Positions 22,501 to 33,241 of a DNA stretch of 64,000 nt are shown here, piece by piece (within the stretch, counting starts at the first letter, position 1; the number at the start of each line of letters is the position of its first letter). The notes below the pieces were generated by a model that saw only the letters and a list, made by a program, of their open reading frames with translations, was not told the DNA's origin and searched no databases. Both the position numbers and the translations under genes were made by a program. The DNA is from Calliopum simillimum (taxonomy: Eukaryota; Arthropoda; Insecta; Diptera; Lauxaniidae): positions 41,204,101 to 41,268,100 of the forward strand of contig OX638371.1 of assembly GCA_951812925.1 (NCBI GenBank), given 5' to 3'.

Positions 22501-25500
22501 AAACGGAAGTACAAAGTGAATATACCCTGGGTGTAAGGTATAATAACTTAATTTTTAAATACTATGAGCAAATGCATAACAATACTATAGAAACATAATT
22601 TCATGATTCCGGGACTTTCCAATACAAACAATATATGCGGGACAAAAGCAGCATATCCGGGACTGCCCAGCAGAACTCCGCACGTTTATTCAGCCTGCTT
22701 TGGACTTTGAATTTCGCACATTTCCTATTACGTAAAGATCCATTTTTTTGAAAAAAAAAAAAATAACAAAAATCATTTGTTTTGGCTTCCTGCGAACTAG
22801 GAGAAAACCTTGCTTATGACTTATATCAAGCACCTCCCAAAAGATATACATGAACTCTTAAATCAAAAATTTTGTCATTAAAAAGCATTCCATTTAAAGA
22901 ATATAAGGTGAAAGTTCATTGTATTTACATATAAAAGTATGTACTTATTTTACAACTTGTTCGTTATCAGATCAAAAGATTTCATTTAACTTACTGAGAG
23001 TTAACAATTTTTGCAAGCTGTCAAATTTATGTCAGTAATTTCCAGCAACGCAACCTCGATGTTCACGCTGTATTATTGAACGCGATATTTCTGAACAGAT
23101 TGTTCGTGAATATGATGGTAAATATTGAGTTTAAATGTCCATTAAAAATTAAATAACTAAATAATTTATAAAGAGGTGTACGTAATCCGCGTTCATGTTC
23201 ATCGTCCCCATTCATTCGAACACAATTATTTGCCAACGGCCTTTGTTGCCTCATTTTTTTTTTTTTTCTTTTTCCATAATGTGCGCTCAGGAAGAGTAAG
23301 AGGAGGCAGGAAGTCGAATATGTCAAATGCAAAAACTTCAGTACGCGCAATAATTACGCAATGAATGGAGCGCATTAAAAATTTAAATAAAAAACAACAA
23401 ACACAAATAACAATAATAACTTCACAACAACTACAACAACAACTATTATGTATATAGTAACAATAGGAAAATGGAAAAAAGAAAGAAAAGCAAAAAAACT
23501 GGAGCTCATTGAACTCCAAAGAGCCGCTATACATATGAACATACACCGATTGATTGTGACACGTAAGCATGCCTATCACTGTTGTAGTTATCACAAATTA
23601 GCCATTAGTGGCCACAAGTGATGCACAATGGAATGACATCAGAATGCATGGAATGCAAATTTACTTCTACTACTCTGTAATGCAACGCTTTGATTGAAAG
23701 CATTAATTAAGCGGAGCGCTACCCAACGAAAGAACTCAGCGAGAAAAGAAGAATAAATGCTATTCGTGTTGCATTGTTTCGACATAAATTAAAACACAAA
23801 AACTCTGCTGCAGAAAAATCGGACAGAAAATCGGATTTCTTGTTTATGAATTAAGAGAGTCTGGGATAGTCTTCCCTATAAATAAATTAGGAAACCAAAT
23901 AAACTTTCAACATATAGCAATGATATTTTAGTCATTGCAATCCTAAACTCTAAAAATTCCCATTCGTAAATTATGAAGGAGTTTTACTTTTTGGCACATA
24001 CAACACTCAAGAAAAACATTAAATCGAACAGTAGCGAACTTAATCAAAAAGAAAAATGGCATATTTAAAAAAAAAAACAAAATAAACAAAAGTAGTAATT
24101 TCCATGTATTTGTCTATGATGAATCTGAATCCGGCATAAGAATTGCTCCAGAATGTATGGTTTTTAAGGTATATTAATCTAAATGTTCAAAAACGCGATT
24201 TTTGAGGTATCGTTTAGAACTATACTTCGCTTTGTATGTATGACATTTCTTTTAAAATGTTATGAGCTTTTAAAATGATGCATGAAAATTAAAAATCATA
24301 CATATCGTCAACTGAAATGCAAAAAGCAATAACATAATTTTAAATGTTTTCTAATGCGTTTGAAAAAACGTCATAAAACTCCAAATATTTTATATTTTGA
24401 AGCTAGTTTTGGGTAGCATTGCTTTAAATGCTTAACATGAACCTATCGCTAGATGTATTCGCATTTGCAATAATCATTGTCAGCACCTAGATTTTAATGT
24501 AAGCCTGTATCAATTTGAACTTGATTTATTGTATTGTTTAATTAATTCTTTAACTGATGTTATTTACTTTTTACTTTTTTATAATTTATATACTTACATA
24601 TTGTATTAGTCTGTACGATTTTTTAATCTGCAGACCGCAATTAAATGAATAAATATCGATTTTATTTTAGGCAATACTTGCAATACTTTCAGATGACGAC
24701 ATACTTAGCAAAACAATTTCGTGCGTTCTCTAAAAGGTGAATCGCATAAAGTTACGAAGCTTTTGGGAGGAAACAGAAGAGACCTAGACTAAGAAGAAAT
24801 TGCACCTGAGGGGATCTAAAATATACCCCTGAGGAGTCATAGGGCTAAAACTGATTTTCTGGCTTGATTTACAAAAGAAAATTTATTGGGTCACTCTAAC
24901 GTTTTAGAGAAAAAATTTTTTAGAAAATTTTAAGCTAATTGTATGATCTTTCTAAGAGTATTTGGTTTCTAGGGTTTAAAAGGCTTTCGCAAAGTTCTGA
25001 CTTTAGCGGCCACTTTAATAAGACAAAGGTCCTACTAACATTACCTTTTATAATTTCCTCTGATTCGCTGATCATGGCAATTTTTTAATTGAAGTCAGAA
25101 AAAAATACTTTTTAAGAATAATCCGTTAGAAGGCGCCCGTACATAAAGGGCAGCGCGCACATCATTTACAGCACAACGCTTGCAAGTACCCAGTGCTTCA
25201 CATAGAAAACTATTTTTTTCCGACCTCAAATTAAAAAATTGGTATTACAAATGTGCTACCAAATTAAAGGAAATTTGACGAGGCTTCCAAAAAAAAAAAA
25301 AAGGGATATGTTGAAAGCACGTTTTCATACTAAAATGGCCGCCAAATTCAAGGACTATGAAAAAAAAATTTTAAATATCAACTTTAAAGTAACAGAACTA
25401 TGCTCAATTCTTTTAAACCCTATAAACCAAATACACTCTAAGAATACTCATACAACTAGCTAAAACTTCCTTTCAAAATACATACAATACGTTTTGTGGA

Positions 25501-27166
25501 TTTTTTTTTTTCAAAATTCTCTCGGTTTCATCGGAAACCAATAACCTGCTTTGAGTGATATATTGCCTAGTAAAATCCAATTTTGTAATTTTTTCAAAGT
25601 TCCTTGGGCAACGTCCGAAATATTAAAAAACAAACCTAATTATACACCCTTACTTAACTTTCGAGACGTTTCAAGGTTGCAAAGCTTTTCTTGAAGATAA
25701 AATTTTGTGGATTTGTATACAATAAGGAATTTTAATACCAAATGTTGGTGAGGCATATCTATGCATTGACAGAAATAATCGCTCAAATCGAACTAATGGT
25801 TCCCGAGTTATTAAGGTTTCCCAGACCATCCGAGGGAATTTAAAATAAAAATATATATATCACAAAATCCCACCGGACAACATATCTATCCATAAAAAAA
25901 TTCATTCAAATCCCGAGTTCCCGAGTTATTAAGATTTGTAAAAATAAACTTTACAAAACATCAATGGGCAACGTATCTGCCCATTAAAAAAAATTCGTAA
26001 AAATCGGGAGAATTATTGTCGAGTTGTAGAGTTTTGTAAATTTTCCTTTTTCAATTTTTCGGCTTCTTTTTATCTTGTTCAATTACTCTTAAGTCCCCAT
26101 TATTGATATCTTTCTAAAATGAGTCCCCGAGCGGGCAAAAAATGTTGACATAAAAAACACTTTTTGTGAGCACTGTACTGCGTAGCTTGCTCAAATCTTA
26201 AGACATGAAAGAAATGGCATAAAATCAATTCAATATGTCATGTTTTTCCAGTTATGGGTTCAAACAATCTTGGAAAAATTTGGAAAAGACACGATTTGAT
26301 GTATGACAAAATGTTATTGATATTTGTATATACGAATACATGCAATTACAATATTTTATTATATTATTATATAATTTACAAATGACAGAACATCATTGAA
26401 TGTAGTTCTTTTGAGCTTAAAATCAATATGATTTATTTATCTTAAGTCTGTTTCCTTCTAATTTATGCAATTTTAAAAAATTTTAAAAAATTCAAACCGC
26501 CTTAACCGACTTCGCTATTTAAATAAAAACAAATCAAAAAGTTTCCTTCGTTTAAACTTTTTTCATATTTATGAAAAAAATTAATTTGGAACTCTAGGTG
26601 ATTTTGTTAAAAAGTTTAAACGAAGGAAACAGACTTAAGATAAATAAATCATATTGATTTTAAGCTCAAAAGAACTACATTCAATGATGTTCTGTCATTT
26701 GTAAATTATATAATAATATAATAAAATATTGCAATCTTGTTAACTACATAAATCTAAAAGAGATTTTTTTTTTTTTTTTTTGTCAAGCAAAAACTTAATT
26801 TAACTAAACTACACATACCTGAAAATATGTATGTCCTTTGTCCACCCAACCGATTGCCATATCTGCATCCGCTAAATTGCCATCGGCCGAAAAGCCAAAT
26901 CCAACATAGCCTAGGGTACGTGCCTGTATTTCGAATGTAATGTCCTGATTAATGATTGTCCATAAAATGCGAAAATCTTCATTCAAATCGACTGCGTGGT
27001 CCCAACGCTCTGCCGCACCCTGCATGGCAGCTGCTCCAGCTACCATGGTACTGCCGCTATTGGCCAGTAAGCAAAGACAGCAACATATACAGAATAGGAC
27101 GAATGTGTGAAATTGCAGAAACCAACGTGTGATTAACGGTGACGGCGATAAGCTTGAATTGCTCAT
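16252..27166 (-). CDS. DBH-like monooxygenase (MOXD1 family), 10 coding exons, 701 aa
   Basis: Spliced gene for a DOMON plus copper type II, ascorbate-dependent monooxygenase-fold protein, the family of dopamine beta-hydroxylase, PHM and MOXD1. Fly members are olf413 and CG5235; I cannot decide which is the ortholog. Exons (minus strand): 27166-26819, 20521-20366, 20289-20014, 19919-19734, 19675-19480, 19392-19223, 19050-18888, 18643-18508, 18183-18015, 16557-16252. All introns are GT/AG and phases agree, giving 701 residues (human MOXD1 is about 613). Order: hydrophobic secretion signal (about residues 13-40), DOMON domain (about 50-170), N-terminal monooxygenase domain with WCKMFKL and LYEC, C-terminal domain with HYNN, FAVMM and LYYP, then an extra tail ending in a hydrophobic stretch that may be a membrane or GPI anchor. 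The start chosen is the ATG before MSNSSLSPSP, because the signal follows at once. Copper ligands appear altered: family HH is QH, HxH is RTH, and the expected Met is Ser. Catalysis is therefore doubtful. Introns 1 and 9 carry many repeats. Confidence 0.95.
17217..17829. mobile_element. Foldback element in intron 9 of the MOXD-like gene
   Basis: The ends ACACAGTCCTGCG and CGCAGGACTGTGT are perfect inverses. The arms continue (gtgatttttatagattttt against aaaaatctataaaaatcacc; ctcagatccgagttatc-type text mirrored) with moderate divergence over about 300 bp each. Related text occurs near 57110-57300. Confidence 0.75.
18015..18183 (-). CDS. MOXD-like gene, coding exon 9
   Basis: The first base completes the split codon, then NSNPVVIYSPPQLAGMTLET and a WENQFDQFQQ segment, ending with CWGANNQLVP. 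This matches the end of the monooxygenase module of MOXD1 in length and position, although identity is low. Donor CCC|GTAAGT. The following intron holds a foldback repeat. Confidence 0.88.
18508..18643 (-). CDS. MOXD-like gene, coding exon 8: Met ligand position is Ser
   Basis: It reads GLTMKEESCTVLTLYYPRQ. In MOXD1 and PHM the residue just before this Cys is the Met ligand of the second copper (SEMCLSYLLYYPR). Here it is Ser (codon AGC). The rest of the exon (SLPSLPTVLHSLGIEEL) keeps the family pattern. It ends in phase 2 at GCCAC|GTAAGT. Confidence 0.92.
18888..19050 (-). CDS. MOXD-like gene, coding exon 7
   Basis: Fifty-four codons plus one base, starting IRKTEELSPIAHD and containing SDYQDFRRL, SLPGDRLVAEC and YDSSSRKAITL. 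These align with the MOXD1 stretch DFNFQEFQYL, ILPGDNLITECRY. It ends in phase 1 inside the Gly codon that precedes the last copper-ligand region. Acceptor TTTACAG|ATA, donor CTGG|GTAAGT. Confidence 0.93.
19223..19392 (-). CDS. MOXD-like gene, coding exon 6: second copper-site motif, His to Arg
   Basis: After the split Gly codon it reads MDPNWRHIIPPGQ, then SEGQCVEDC, then IQIFAVMMRTHQIGREIKLR. Family members have LHAHLAGRGIRLR here, and both histidines bind the second copper. In this protein the first is Arg (codon CGA) and the second is His. The cysteines expected for disulphides are present. Donor CAG|GTATGT, phase 0. Confidence 0.93.
19480..19675 (-). CDS. MOXD-like gene, coding exon 5: third His of the first copper site
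   Basis: Sixty-five complete codons plus one base, beginning GFTFPTEAGYPLD. YYLMETHYNN aligns with the family YVLLEVHYDN, so the third histidine of the first copper site is retained. It continues with NSGLKL and PNDAGVLSI. The exon ends in phase 1 at ATAG|GTAGGC, and the split Gly codon is completed by exon 6. Confidence 0.93.
19734..19919 (-). CDS. MOXD-like gene, coding exon 4: first copper-site motif, His to Gln
   Basis: Sixty-two residues beginning YEPIYDSSWSMHY. The segment LQHITLYEC aligns with the family motif VHHILLYQC, whose two histidines bind one copper. Here the first is Gln (codon CAG) and the second is kept. It continues to ACNAIVASWTRGSE, the counterpart of TVIFAWAIGGE. Acceptor TTTTGCAG|TAT, donor GAA|GTAAGT. 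Confidence 0.93.
20014..20289 (-). CDS. MOXD-like gene, coding exon 3: linker and start of monooxygenase domain
   Basis: Ninety-two residues. It begins NNTMRIMYMYSDQD, which corresponds to the MOXD1 segment after the DOMON domain. It then has a proline-rich, His/Gln-rich linker longer than in the human protein, followed by DVQLPFGDDTLYWCKMFKL, the conserved start of the N-terminal copper monooxygenase domain. The exon ends in phase 0 at CGG|GTAAGT. Confidence 0.93.
20366..20521 (-). CDS. MOXD-like gene, coding exon 2: end of DOMON domain
   Basis: Fifty-two residues in phase 0, starting DRYVKNNE and containing the family signature ENATHTVLRF and RKLDTCDNAHD, which align directly with human MOXD1 (ENSTHTIIEF, RELHTCD). 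The acceptor is AAATAG|GAT and the donor ACT|GTAAGT. It lies about 6.3 kb downstream of exon 1. Confidence 0.93.
20935..21290. repeat. Degenerate tandem repeat in intron 1
   Basis: Three approximate units of about 110 bp with acccattttttgaaatgg, tttataggcgttgcaccacc, gtaagggcgtggcactaccc and taccaaatgtcat. The text resembles the repeat at 46880-47430 in reverse. Confidence 0.5.
21778..22548 (-). mobile_element. DINE-1/Helitron-like repeat, copy C (3 internal units), in intron 1
   Basis: Reverse orientation relative to copy B. Three gccacgccctcttgtccga units (about 21849, 21981 and 22123; period 132-142 bp), then the gacggacatggctatatcga block, then the ataccctgggtgtaaggtat hairpin at 22523-22546. 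The left end reads acctggccaaacattaaatacccta. Confidence 0.75.
22549..24900. other. Intron 1, middle part, no repeat assigned
   Basis: AT-rich intronic DNA with poly(A) and poly(T) runs and CAACAA-rich sequence near 23400-23460. The 122-codon frame at 23226-23594 minus is a translation of such low-complexity DNA and has no family motif. Confidence 0.45.
24930..25467. repeat. Foldback repeat in intron 1
   Basis: Left arm (agtatttggtttctagggtt around 24958-24985) and right arm (aaccctataaaccaaatac around 25416-25440) are inverse copies, with further matching outside (ttctaagagtat; atactcatacaactagc). The interior carries aaatggccgccaaattcaag, mirrored by tagcggccacttt. Confidence 0.6.
26342..26735. 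repeat. Nested inverted repeat in intron 1, close to exon 1
   Basis: Arms 26342-26459 and 26619-26735 are almost perfect inverses (both contain aatgtagttcttttgagctt or its complement), with a loop of about 160 bp. A second hairpin lies inside: gtttccttcgtttaaacttt (about 26541) pairs with aaagtttaaacgaaggaaac (about 26613). The inner arm shares gtttccttc with the outer arm, so two pairings are possible. Confidence 0.85.
26819..27166 (-). CDS. MOXD-like gene, coding exon 1: signal and start of DOMON domain
   Basis: This exon encodes residues 1-116. A hydrophobic Cys-rich segment (FVLFCICCCLCLLA) follows a short polar N-terminus and looks like a signal peptide or signal anchor. The DOMON domain begins with WDHAVDLNEDF and includes LGYVGFGFS and ADMAIGWV, which are typical of the family. 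The exon ends in phase 0 at CAG|GTATGT. An upstream in-frame ATG near 27253 would add about 29 charged residues; I prefer the internal start because it places the hydrophobic segment near the N-terminus. Confidence 0.93.
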
Positions 27167-28060
27167 TTTAAGATTGGTCCTATTTATAATTTCCTTGTAA
27201 TGTTTTTTTCTTGGTTTTTCTTTTTTAATATAGTTTATGCGCCAGCTGCACAAAACAGCCCCAAAATTGGCCCAATTTCAAGTCAAATCTCGCTGTTGTC
27301 GTTCCTAATTCCTGGGAGCTTATCTTTTCTTCTTTTCTAACGCTGTAGGAGCGCGTCCAAGGAAACGAAATAACTTTTTTCAGTATAGGTATGTGCTTTG
27401 GCAATACATACACAAGTGTACCGCAGCATAAATTTCGTCCTTACCACCCCAAAAGTGGTAGTGGTCGTAGTGTGTCTGGAAACGTCCTCGGTTTCCGTTT
27501 AACAATTTTATTATTTCTTATGTTTTTTCTTTCGTTCTTTCTTCTTTTTGTTGTTGTGTAGTGCTTTTCACTACACAGCTAGGAATTTATTGTTTCTTAG
27601 GTTTCTTATTATCAATCGGTCGGTGCTCCGTGTGTTTCGGTAGCTTGTAGTTATAGCCAGCAAGGAAATCTCTTGGATTTCTTTGCTTGTTTCGTATACG
27701 AGTTTAGTCTTTCGTGGAAGTTGTTATTATTGTTGTAGTGGAAGCGTACAACAACTAACGTATTGTTGTTGTTTTTGTTGTTATTATTATAAATGGCGAA
27801 GGTGGTGCTCAACCTCGTTTTCACCGTTCAAACAAATGCTCGACGGAATCTGTTAACTGAGACGCGCTCACTTAGTTGGTGCTGCGAGTGATTATGATTA
27901 ATGTGGAACAATCAAATGCGACTGGTGTTAATGCGTTGGTCATTTTCTTGTGTTTTTGTTGTTGTTGTTGTTGTTGTCGTTCTTGCTGATAAGTTGCTAC
28001 CAGCTACTTCGCTTATTCATTCAGTCAGTAGATGTCGTCGTAGCGTACAAGTGGAATCTG
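27167..28060 (-). other. Likely 5' UTR and promoter-proximal region of the MOXD-like gene
   Basis: Unique-looking DNA upstream of the first coding exon, rich in TTG/TTA runs and in CAACAA on the minus strand, including a (GTT)n run near 27950-27980. Such tracts are common in fly leaders. I cannot place a TATA box, initiator or leader intron with confidence. Confidence 0.3.
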
Positions 28061-28439
28061 AAAAATAAATTATGAACAGTTATTAAAGAAACACCAAGGA
28101 AAATAGTAAATACATAGATATGTTTGTATTTTACTATAGGTAGTACATAGCAATGGAATAATTTGGACGAAATCATTGTGGTGATGAAAGAAAAAAGAGA
28201 GAGAAAAAGTCTTAAAAAACGTGGATGTCAAAGATTGAAATTGCAAACCTGTTAAATCTATAGATATGACCTCATATTAAGCTAACTATGGCTATCTATG
28301 GCAACAAACTGGAGCTGTTTGTGCACATGCTTTGGACTCACGTGAGTACGAACTTGGTAAATTAAAAGTACGAAATCACGTACCCCTAATCACGTGAATT
28401 TGAGTTTCGCACAGGTATGTGAATTTGGTAAAGTTTTGT

Positions 28440-28665
28440 GCATTTAATACAAAGTCGTACTATTCGTACACGTTATTTCGATAAAATTCGGTAGGTAGGT
28501 GCCCAACATAAAAAAATTCGCTGGCCAAAAAGTAGGCGTAGAAGGTATGGCACGTATTTGAAACCTTACCCGCTTCTGGACTTATTCAAATCAATCAAAT
28601 TCATGAGGCTCAGTATACTAGCACGTACATACAAATATAAACGAGGTACGAATAGTGCGACGTCC
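28440..28665. repeat. Inverted repeat around GTCGTACTATTCGTAC
   Basis: The sequence gtcgtactattcgtac (about 28453) is mirrored by gtacgaatagtgcgac (about 28646). The surrounding 28300-28700 DNA holds further cacgtgagtacgaac-type motifs, suggesting an old TIR element whose limits I cannot set. Confidence 0.45.
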
Positions 28666-28786
28666 GTATCAAATGCACGAACTTTACTAGGAGCGCTTAC
28701 GGGACTCAGTCCTCTTTATCTTATGGTTAAGAAAAATTCAGCTTGTGCGGTTCATCCCGAAACCGATGCAAAAGTAAGAAAGACGC

Positions 28787-29495
28787 TTAAAAACGATATC
28801 TGCATTATTTTTTTTTTTTTCGTTCCGAGAAAAATCAATGGAGCACTTTGTATTCTACTGAAGGCCCATTTTGGCTTAAAAAACATGTTTTTTTGGTAAA
28901 CTTAGTCAAAAAAAATCACAAATAAAAAAAAATTCCAAAAATTCTGAAAAAATTCACACCGATTCATTAAGAAATCGAAGCATTTTACGTTTAACGAAAT
29001 TTTTTCGTATATGCATTGGTTTTGAGCAAACCTAGTATTTTGCTGACGAACGTAGGCTTAACATCTGAAAACTCTCAACTTGATAAATTTTTGAAAAACT
29101 GTAGTATATCTCATTAAATTTTGAAAAAATTCAGACGTATCCTTTGGACAATTCTAATCATTTTATGCCTTATACACTTTTTTGTTCGATGAATTGCTTT
29201 TGAGTAAAACATCGTTTTTCCTGCCGCGTAATTGAAAAACGTAAAAAAAATCGATTTTGGGACACGAATGTTATCCATATCCCAAAAAAAAAAGTATAAT
29301 TTTTAAACGCCAAAATTTTTGTAAGAACATAGTCGTTATTCCTAAAGCACCCTCGGGTATCCAATTTGTAATGAAAAAAAAATGTTATGACCAAAAAAGA
29401 TGTGTTTTTACCCAAAATAGGCCTTCAGTAGAATCAAAAGGTTTTTCTCGGAATGAAAAAAAAAATTATGTAGATATCGTTTTTAAGAGTCCTTC
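28787..29495. mobile_element. Foldback element family F, copy 2
   Basis: Left gcttaaaaacgatatctgca and right atgtagatatcgtttttaag are inverses, as are actgaaggcccattttggct and ccaaaataggccttcagta. It is the uninterrupted relative of 13050-14330 and preserves the empty site GGCCTTCAGTAGAATC at 29420. Confidence 0.75.
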
Positions 29496-29499
29496 TAAC

Positions 29500-31533
29500 T
29501 TTTTGGTCGGTTTTGTGATCATTTTTTTTTTTTTTTTTGCTTCTTACAAAATCGAGCCAGTCTATTGTGCGGCCATTAAATCTCCTTATTTATACCAACT
29601 TGAAGAAGGAAATCTAGCAAAGCAAATATACTCTGTTATATATATATACTCTGCATGGCAAATCAATTTGAAAAGTAAAATAACTAGCTGCGTTATTAAT
29701 CCTTTGGCTACGATGTTTTGTAGCCAGGAGTATTATCTACCTTGAAAAGCTTTTTGCAAGCAAAAACTTTTTAAAATTTCTACCCATTTTTGACTTTTTT
29801 TTTTTATGTAATAAGGACATGGCTACGAGTGATCCAGTATTGAAATATCATAGGCACTACATTGCAACATTGCAAAAATCTGTAAAGCATAACGCATACC
29901 GCGAACAAAACTTCATGGCAAAAATCGAAATAAATTCATATCAATTAAATTTCAAAGTTATTACTCAGCGCGATTTATGATTCACGCCAACTACACACAA
30001 ATATTTTACGCAAATATACAAACATATTGCATATATGTAACTACATACATAGATACTGACTCAACAAGCCAATTGCAATTCCTGTACGATTGTCAATGAC
30101 AGGAAATAACTAGCAAAAATGCTTGAAAAATGATAAAAGTTTCATCATTTATCCATATTTTCATATTATTGTTGATTACAGCAACAAAATTTTTGTTGTC
30201 AAGCGCTACAGCAACAAAATCAACAACAACAGCAAAATAACTTTCGCATTTTTTGTGGAGTTTTTGTGTTTTAACTGGTATACCTCGATATTTATTGATA
30301 TTATACTGACTTGCATTGGATAAGGTAAAATCAAAGGATCACATTGTAACATGTTCCTTTTAGTATTTTCGTCGTTTTTCTAGTCTCTTCAAACTTTAAA
30401 ACAGATAACAAGATTACAAACGTTGCCAGCATTAAATCTGCCTGACCTGGTCAAGTAAAATCACTTTGGACAGTTAAAAATGGCTCGGAATGATAAGCAT
30501 GGGGTGCAATTTCTCTAAGGGTGTTATGAAAAAATTCATTTACATATATCTTCAATAAATATATTTTAGTATATATTGTGCATAAGAAAGACTATGTCAT
30601 ATTTGATATAACTGCGTAGGACCACAGACTACTCAAAAACTAGTTTGTAAACTACACCATGCGGGCGACCGACTAGTCCAAATTCTGGTTCTATCACATC
30701 TAAAGTTCTATTCACGTTTTATATTGTTTGTCATTGAACATAACCAATTGTCTCTTTATGCATTACAATCAGATCAGAAAACGCCTTATGCATTACATTG
30801 AAATCAGAAGAAAGCCCATCAATCCAAAATCAATTTTAAAAAATTTGATTTTAATATAAATTTCACACAAAAACGTCAGGTTCTATGACTGGGTGGAGGT
30901 TTTGAACCCGGATCTCTCCACGCAGCGTAAGTCATAAGACCGATACATTACGTTTGCTCTTCATTACAATGGGTGAACTTCTAAACAGTACGAAGTCAGT
31001 AACCTTATAATTTCTCATATAATTTATTCTAGTTTTAGGTGAAGAATAAAACAACTTAGTATACGAAAGATGCGACTATTGTGACCATTTTCTCCGCCAG
31101 TCCTTCAGGACAGTTAACTTCTTATTATGGGAAAAAGCAGTAGAAGCTCAAGCAAATATTAGATAGATTTTTTGGAGGCGGATCATTTTCCGAACATGGT
31201 CGCTAGTATCCACGGTAAGCCAAGCCCGCAGAGGAGTTGCGAAACAAGTGTGAAGCGGGGAATTTAAAGGGAATTAGTCTGATAGAGAAATTATATGAAG
31301 GATTGTAGTGAGATGAGTTCAACTTTAGGTAAATGGTTTTAGAAGACTGAAACTAAGATGTTAGAAGAAGACATTAAGACATAAGAACACGAATTAAGTT
31401 CTTAATAGGCTTAAGAAAAGAAGCGATATGAAATGAAAAGATATAAAAGATCATGAAGCATCTTCAACATACATAGGAACGTATTGAAGTAAAGTACATC
31501 GTAGAATAAGTAAACAACTATCTATGTATACTA
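29500..31533. other. No recognisable gene
   Basis: AT-rich DNA with CAACAA tracts (30180-30240). Only a tRNA-like relic near 30900 stands out; it is listed separately. Confidence 0.45.
30885..30965 (-). repeat. Possible tRNA-derived relic (B-box)
   Basis: On the minus strand GGTTCAAAACC (30898-30908) fits a pol III B-box, preceded by agatccgg and a gcgtggag stretch resembling a T-arm and variable loop. The A-box side (about 30940-30960) is degenerate, so this is at best a decayed tRNA or SINE. Confidence 0.35.
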
Positions 31534-32416
31534 CACAGTGCAACACGAATAACCCAAATAACTTTTTGAATGCTGTTCCGGAAAGTACATGATGTTAGTA
31601 GCAAAATCATTTCTGGGTTTTGGTAGTTTGGCTCCAGGTCGAATTTTATAGTACTATATAAATTGGGTTTAAAACTGATTTTCAAAGTTGCCGCGGCTAT
31701 AAGTCGTAATCTGTATGATATTTTGTTTTCCTATTTCAACAAAGTTGTAGATATGGACTAAACAAAAGAAAGTTTCAAAAACTGACTGAAATTGCATCTT
31801 CAAACCCACAAAAATGCCGAAAAATTAAACCATTTTTGGTCTTAGCCGCAAAACCTTTCCGTATTTTGCCAAGCAATTAGAACAAAATTATAGCCATGAC
31901 TTAACTGAAGAACTCTTTAAAGCATGCCAATAGCATTCGAGTACTCCTTGATACCGTTTTGTGCCTACAAATCTATGCATATTTTTTTCCTGATTCAAAA
32001 ATTCACTTCGAGCAAAAAAATATTTTTTAATTAATTTTTCGACAACTTTATGATTTTGAGGCGCTAAAAACGGTTTCAAAGAGTTCGCGAATCCAATTGA
32101 CATGCTCTAAAGAGTTGTTCAGTTTAGTCTTCGTTACAATTTTGTTTTAACTGTTTGGTTAAATAAGGAACGTTTTGATTGCTATTACCACAAATGGTAT
32201 AATTTTTCGGCAGTTTTGTGATTTTGAGGCTCGAGATCTAATTTTTTCGGGTCAGTTTTCTCAACACTTTCTTTCTCTGAACCTATAGCTACAACTTTGT
32301 TGAAAATCCGACCTGAAGCCAAATTAGCTGTTTGCTAGTAACATCAAGTACTTATTTCCAGGAACAGCAATCAAAAAGTTGTTTCAATTCGATGACCACA
32401 AAAATGTTGCACTGTC
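31534..32416. mobile_element. Foldback/TIR element with CACAGTG-type ends
   Basis: The left end CACAGTGCAACACGAATAAC and the reversed right end GACAGTGCAACATTTTTGTG share (C/G)ACAGTGCAACA, followed by matching arms (actttttgaatgctgttcc against ggaacagcaatcaaaaagt). CTA flanks both sides. The middle is also roughly symmetrical (ggtcgaatttta and ccgacctgaagc). Confidence 0.6.
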
Positions 32417-32524
32417 CTAGTCAAACTATTTTTTTTTTTTAATAAGTAGAATGCATCCCTAAACGTTATTTTCAACTTGATTTCTCAAACTTATTCGTAA
32501 CACCTTATTGTCAATTCTTCACTA

Positions 32525-33241
32525 CACAGTAAAAATTTTAGTTTAATTTTAAAACCAAAAAAAGTATTTATATAGAACAATGCCAAAAAAGTTTTAATTT
32601 TAAACTATTTTGGAATAAATAAAGAGAGGGAGAAAAATGAAAAAAAAAAAAATTTTAAATTTAATTGAAAAAAAAAAAAAAAACAAGCCAATCCATACTG
32701 AGATTCGAACCAAGGGTACAACATCCTGTGTTCATAAATTACGAAGTCTTTAGCTCACTCGGCTATCAAACGTATTGACGTGGTTGTGTGAAATTTGTAT
32801 TTAAACAATTGAAAAAGAAAACTTTTTTTTTGTTATTTTGTTCTCGTTCTTTTTTTTATGCTCTTTTGATAAACAAAGTTTTTCAAATTTTGAAACTAAA
32901 AAGTCTCTCCAAGCTAAATTAAAACTTTGATGGCATTAGTTTCAAACCAAAAGTATTAAAATTGGCGCGGAGAATATTTTAATACTTTTCTTGGACTTAT
33001 TTTAAAACTAAAAATGATTAGTTTTTTGAATTTAAAGTTATTTTAGGATTGTTTTTAAGCCACTTTGGTATTAAAAAATTTAAAAAACTAAATGGTTTAA
33101 AAGTAAATATTTTTTGTGATAAAATTAAAACCTACCGGAATAAATTTCAACCTTTTTTGGAATAAATTTTGAATTTAATACCAAAGCAGTTTAAAATCAA
33201 TACCGAATGGAATCAAAAGTAAACTATCACTTTTTACTGTG
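32525..33241. mobile_element. 717-bp MITE with TA target duplication
   Basis: CACAGTAAAAA at the left and its inverse TTTTTACTGTG at the right, flanked by TA (32523-32524 and 33242-33243), indicate the Tc1/mariner superfamily. The interior repeats gtttaaaatta-type AT text in both orientations and contains a tRNA-like promoter at 32702-32765. No transposase frame. Confidence 0.75.
32702..32765 (-). repeat. tRNA-like pol III promoter inside the TA MITE
   Basis: The minus strand has an A-box-like TAGCCGAGTGAGC (32753-32765) and a B-box GGTTCGAATC (32702-32711), about 41 bases apart, which is close to tRNA spacing. The cloverleaf is not convincing beyond the D and T arms, so a SINE or captured tRNA relic is more likely than a working tRNA. 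Confidence 0.5.

Noticed and set aside
27225..27413. 62-codon frame upstream of the MOXD-like start
   Set aside because: It lies in the leader region in another frame, without motif or splice support.
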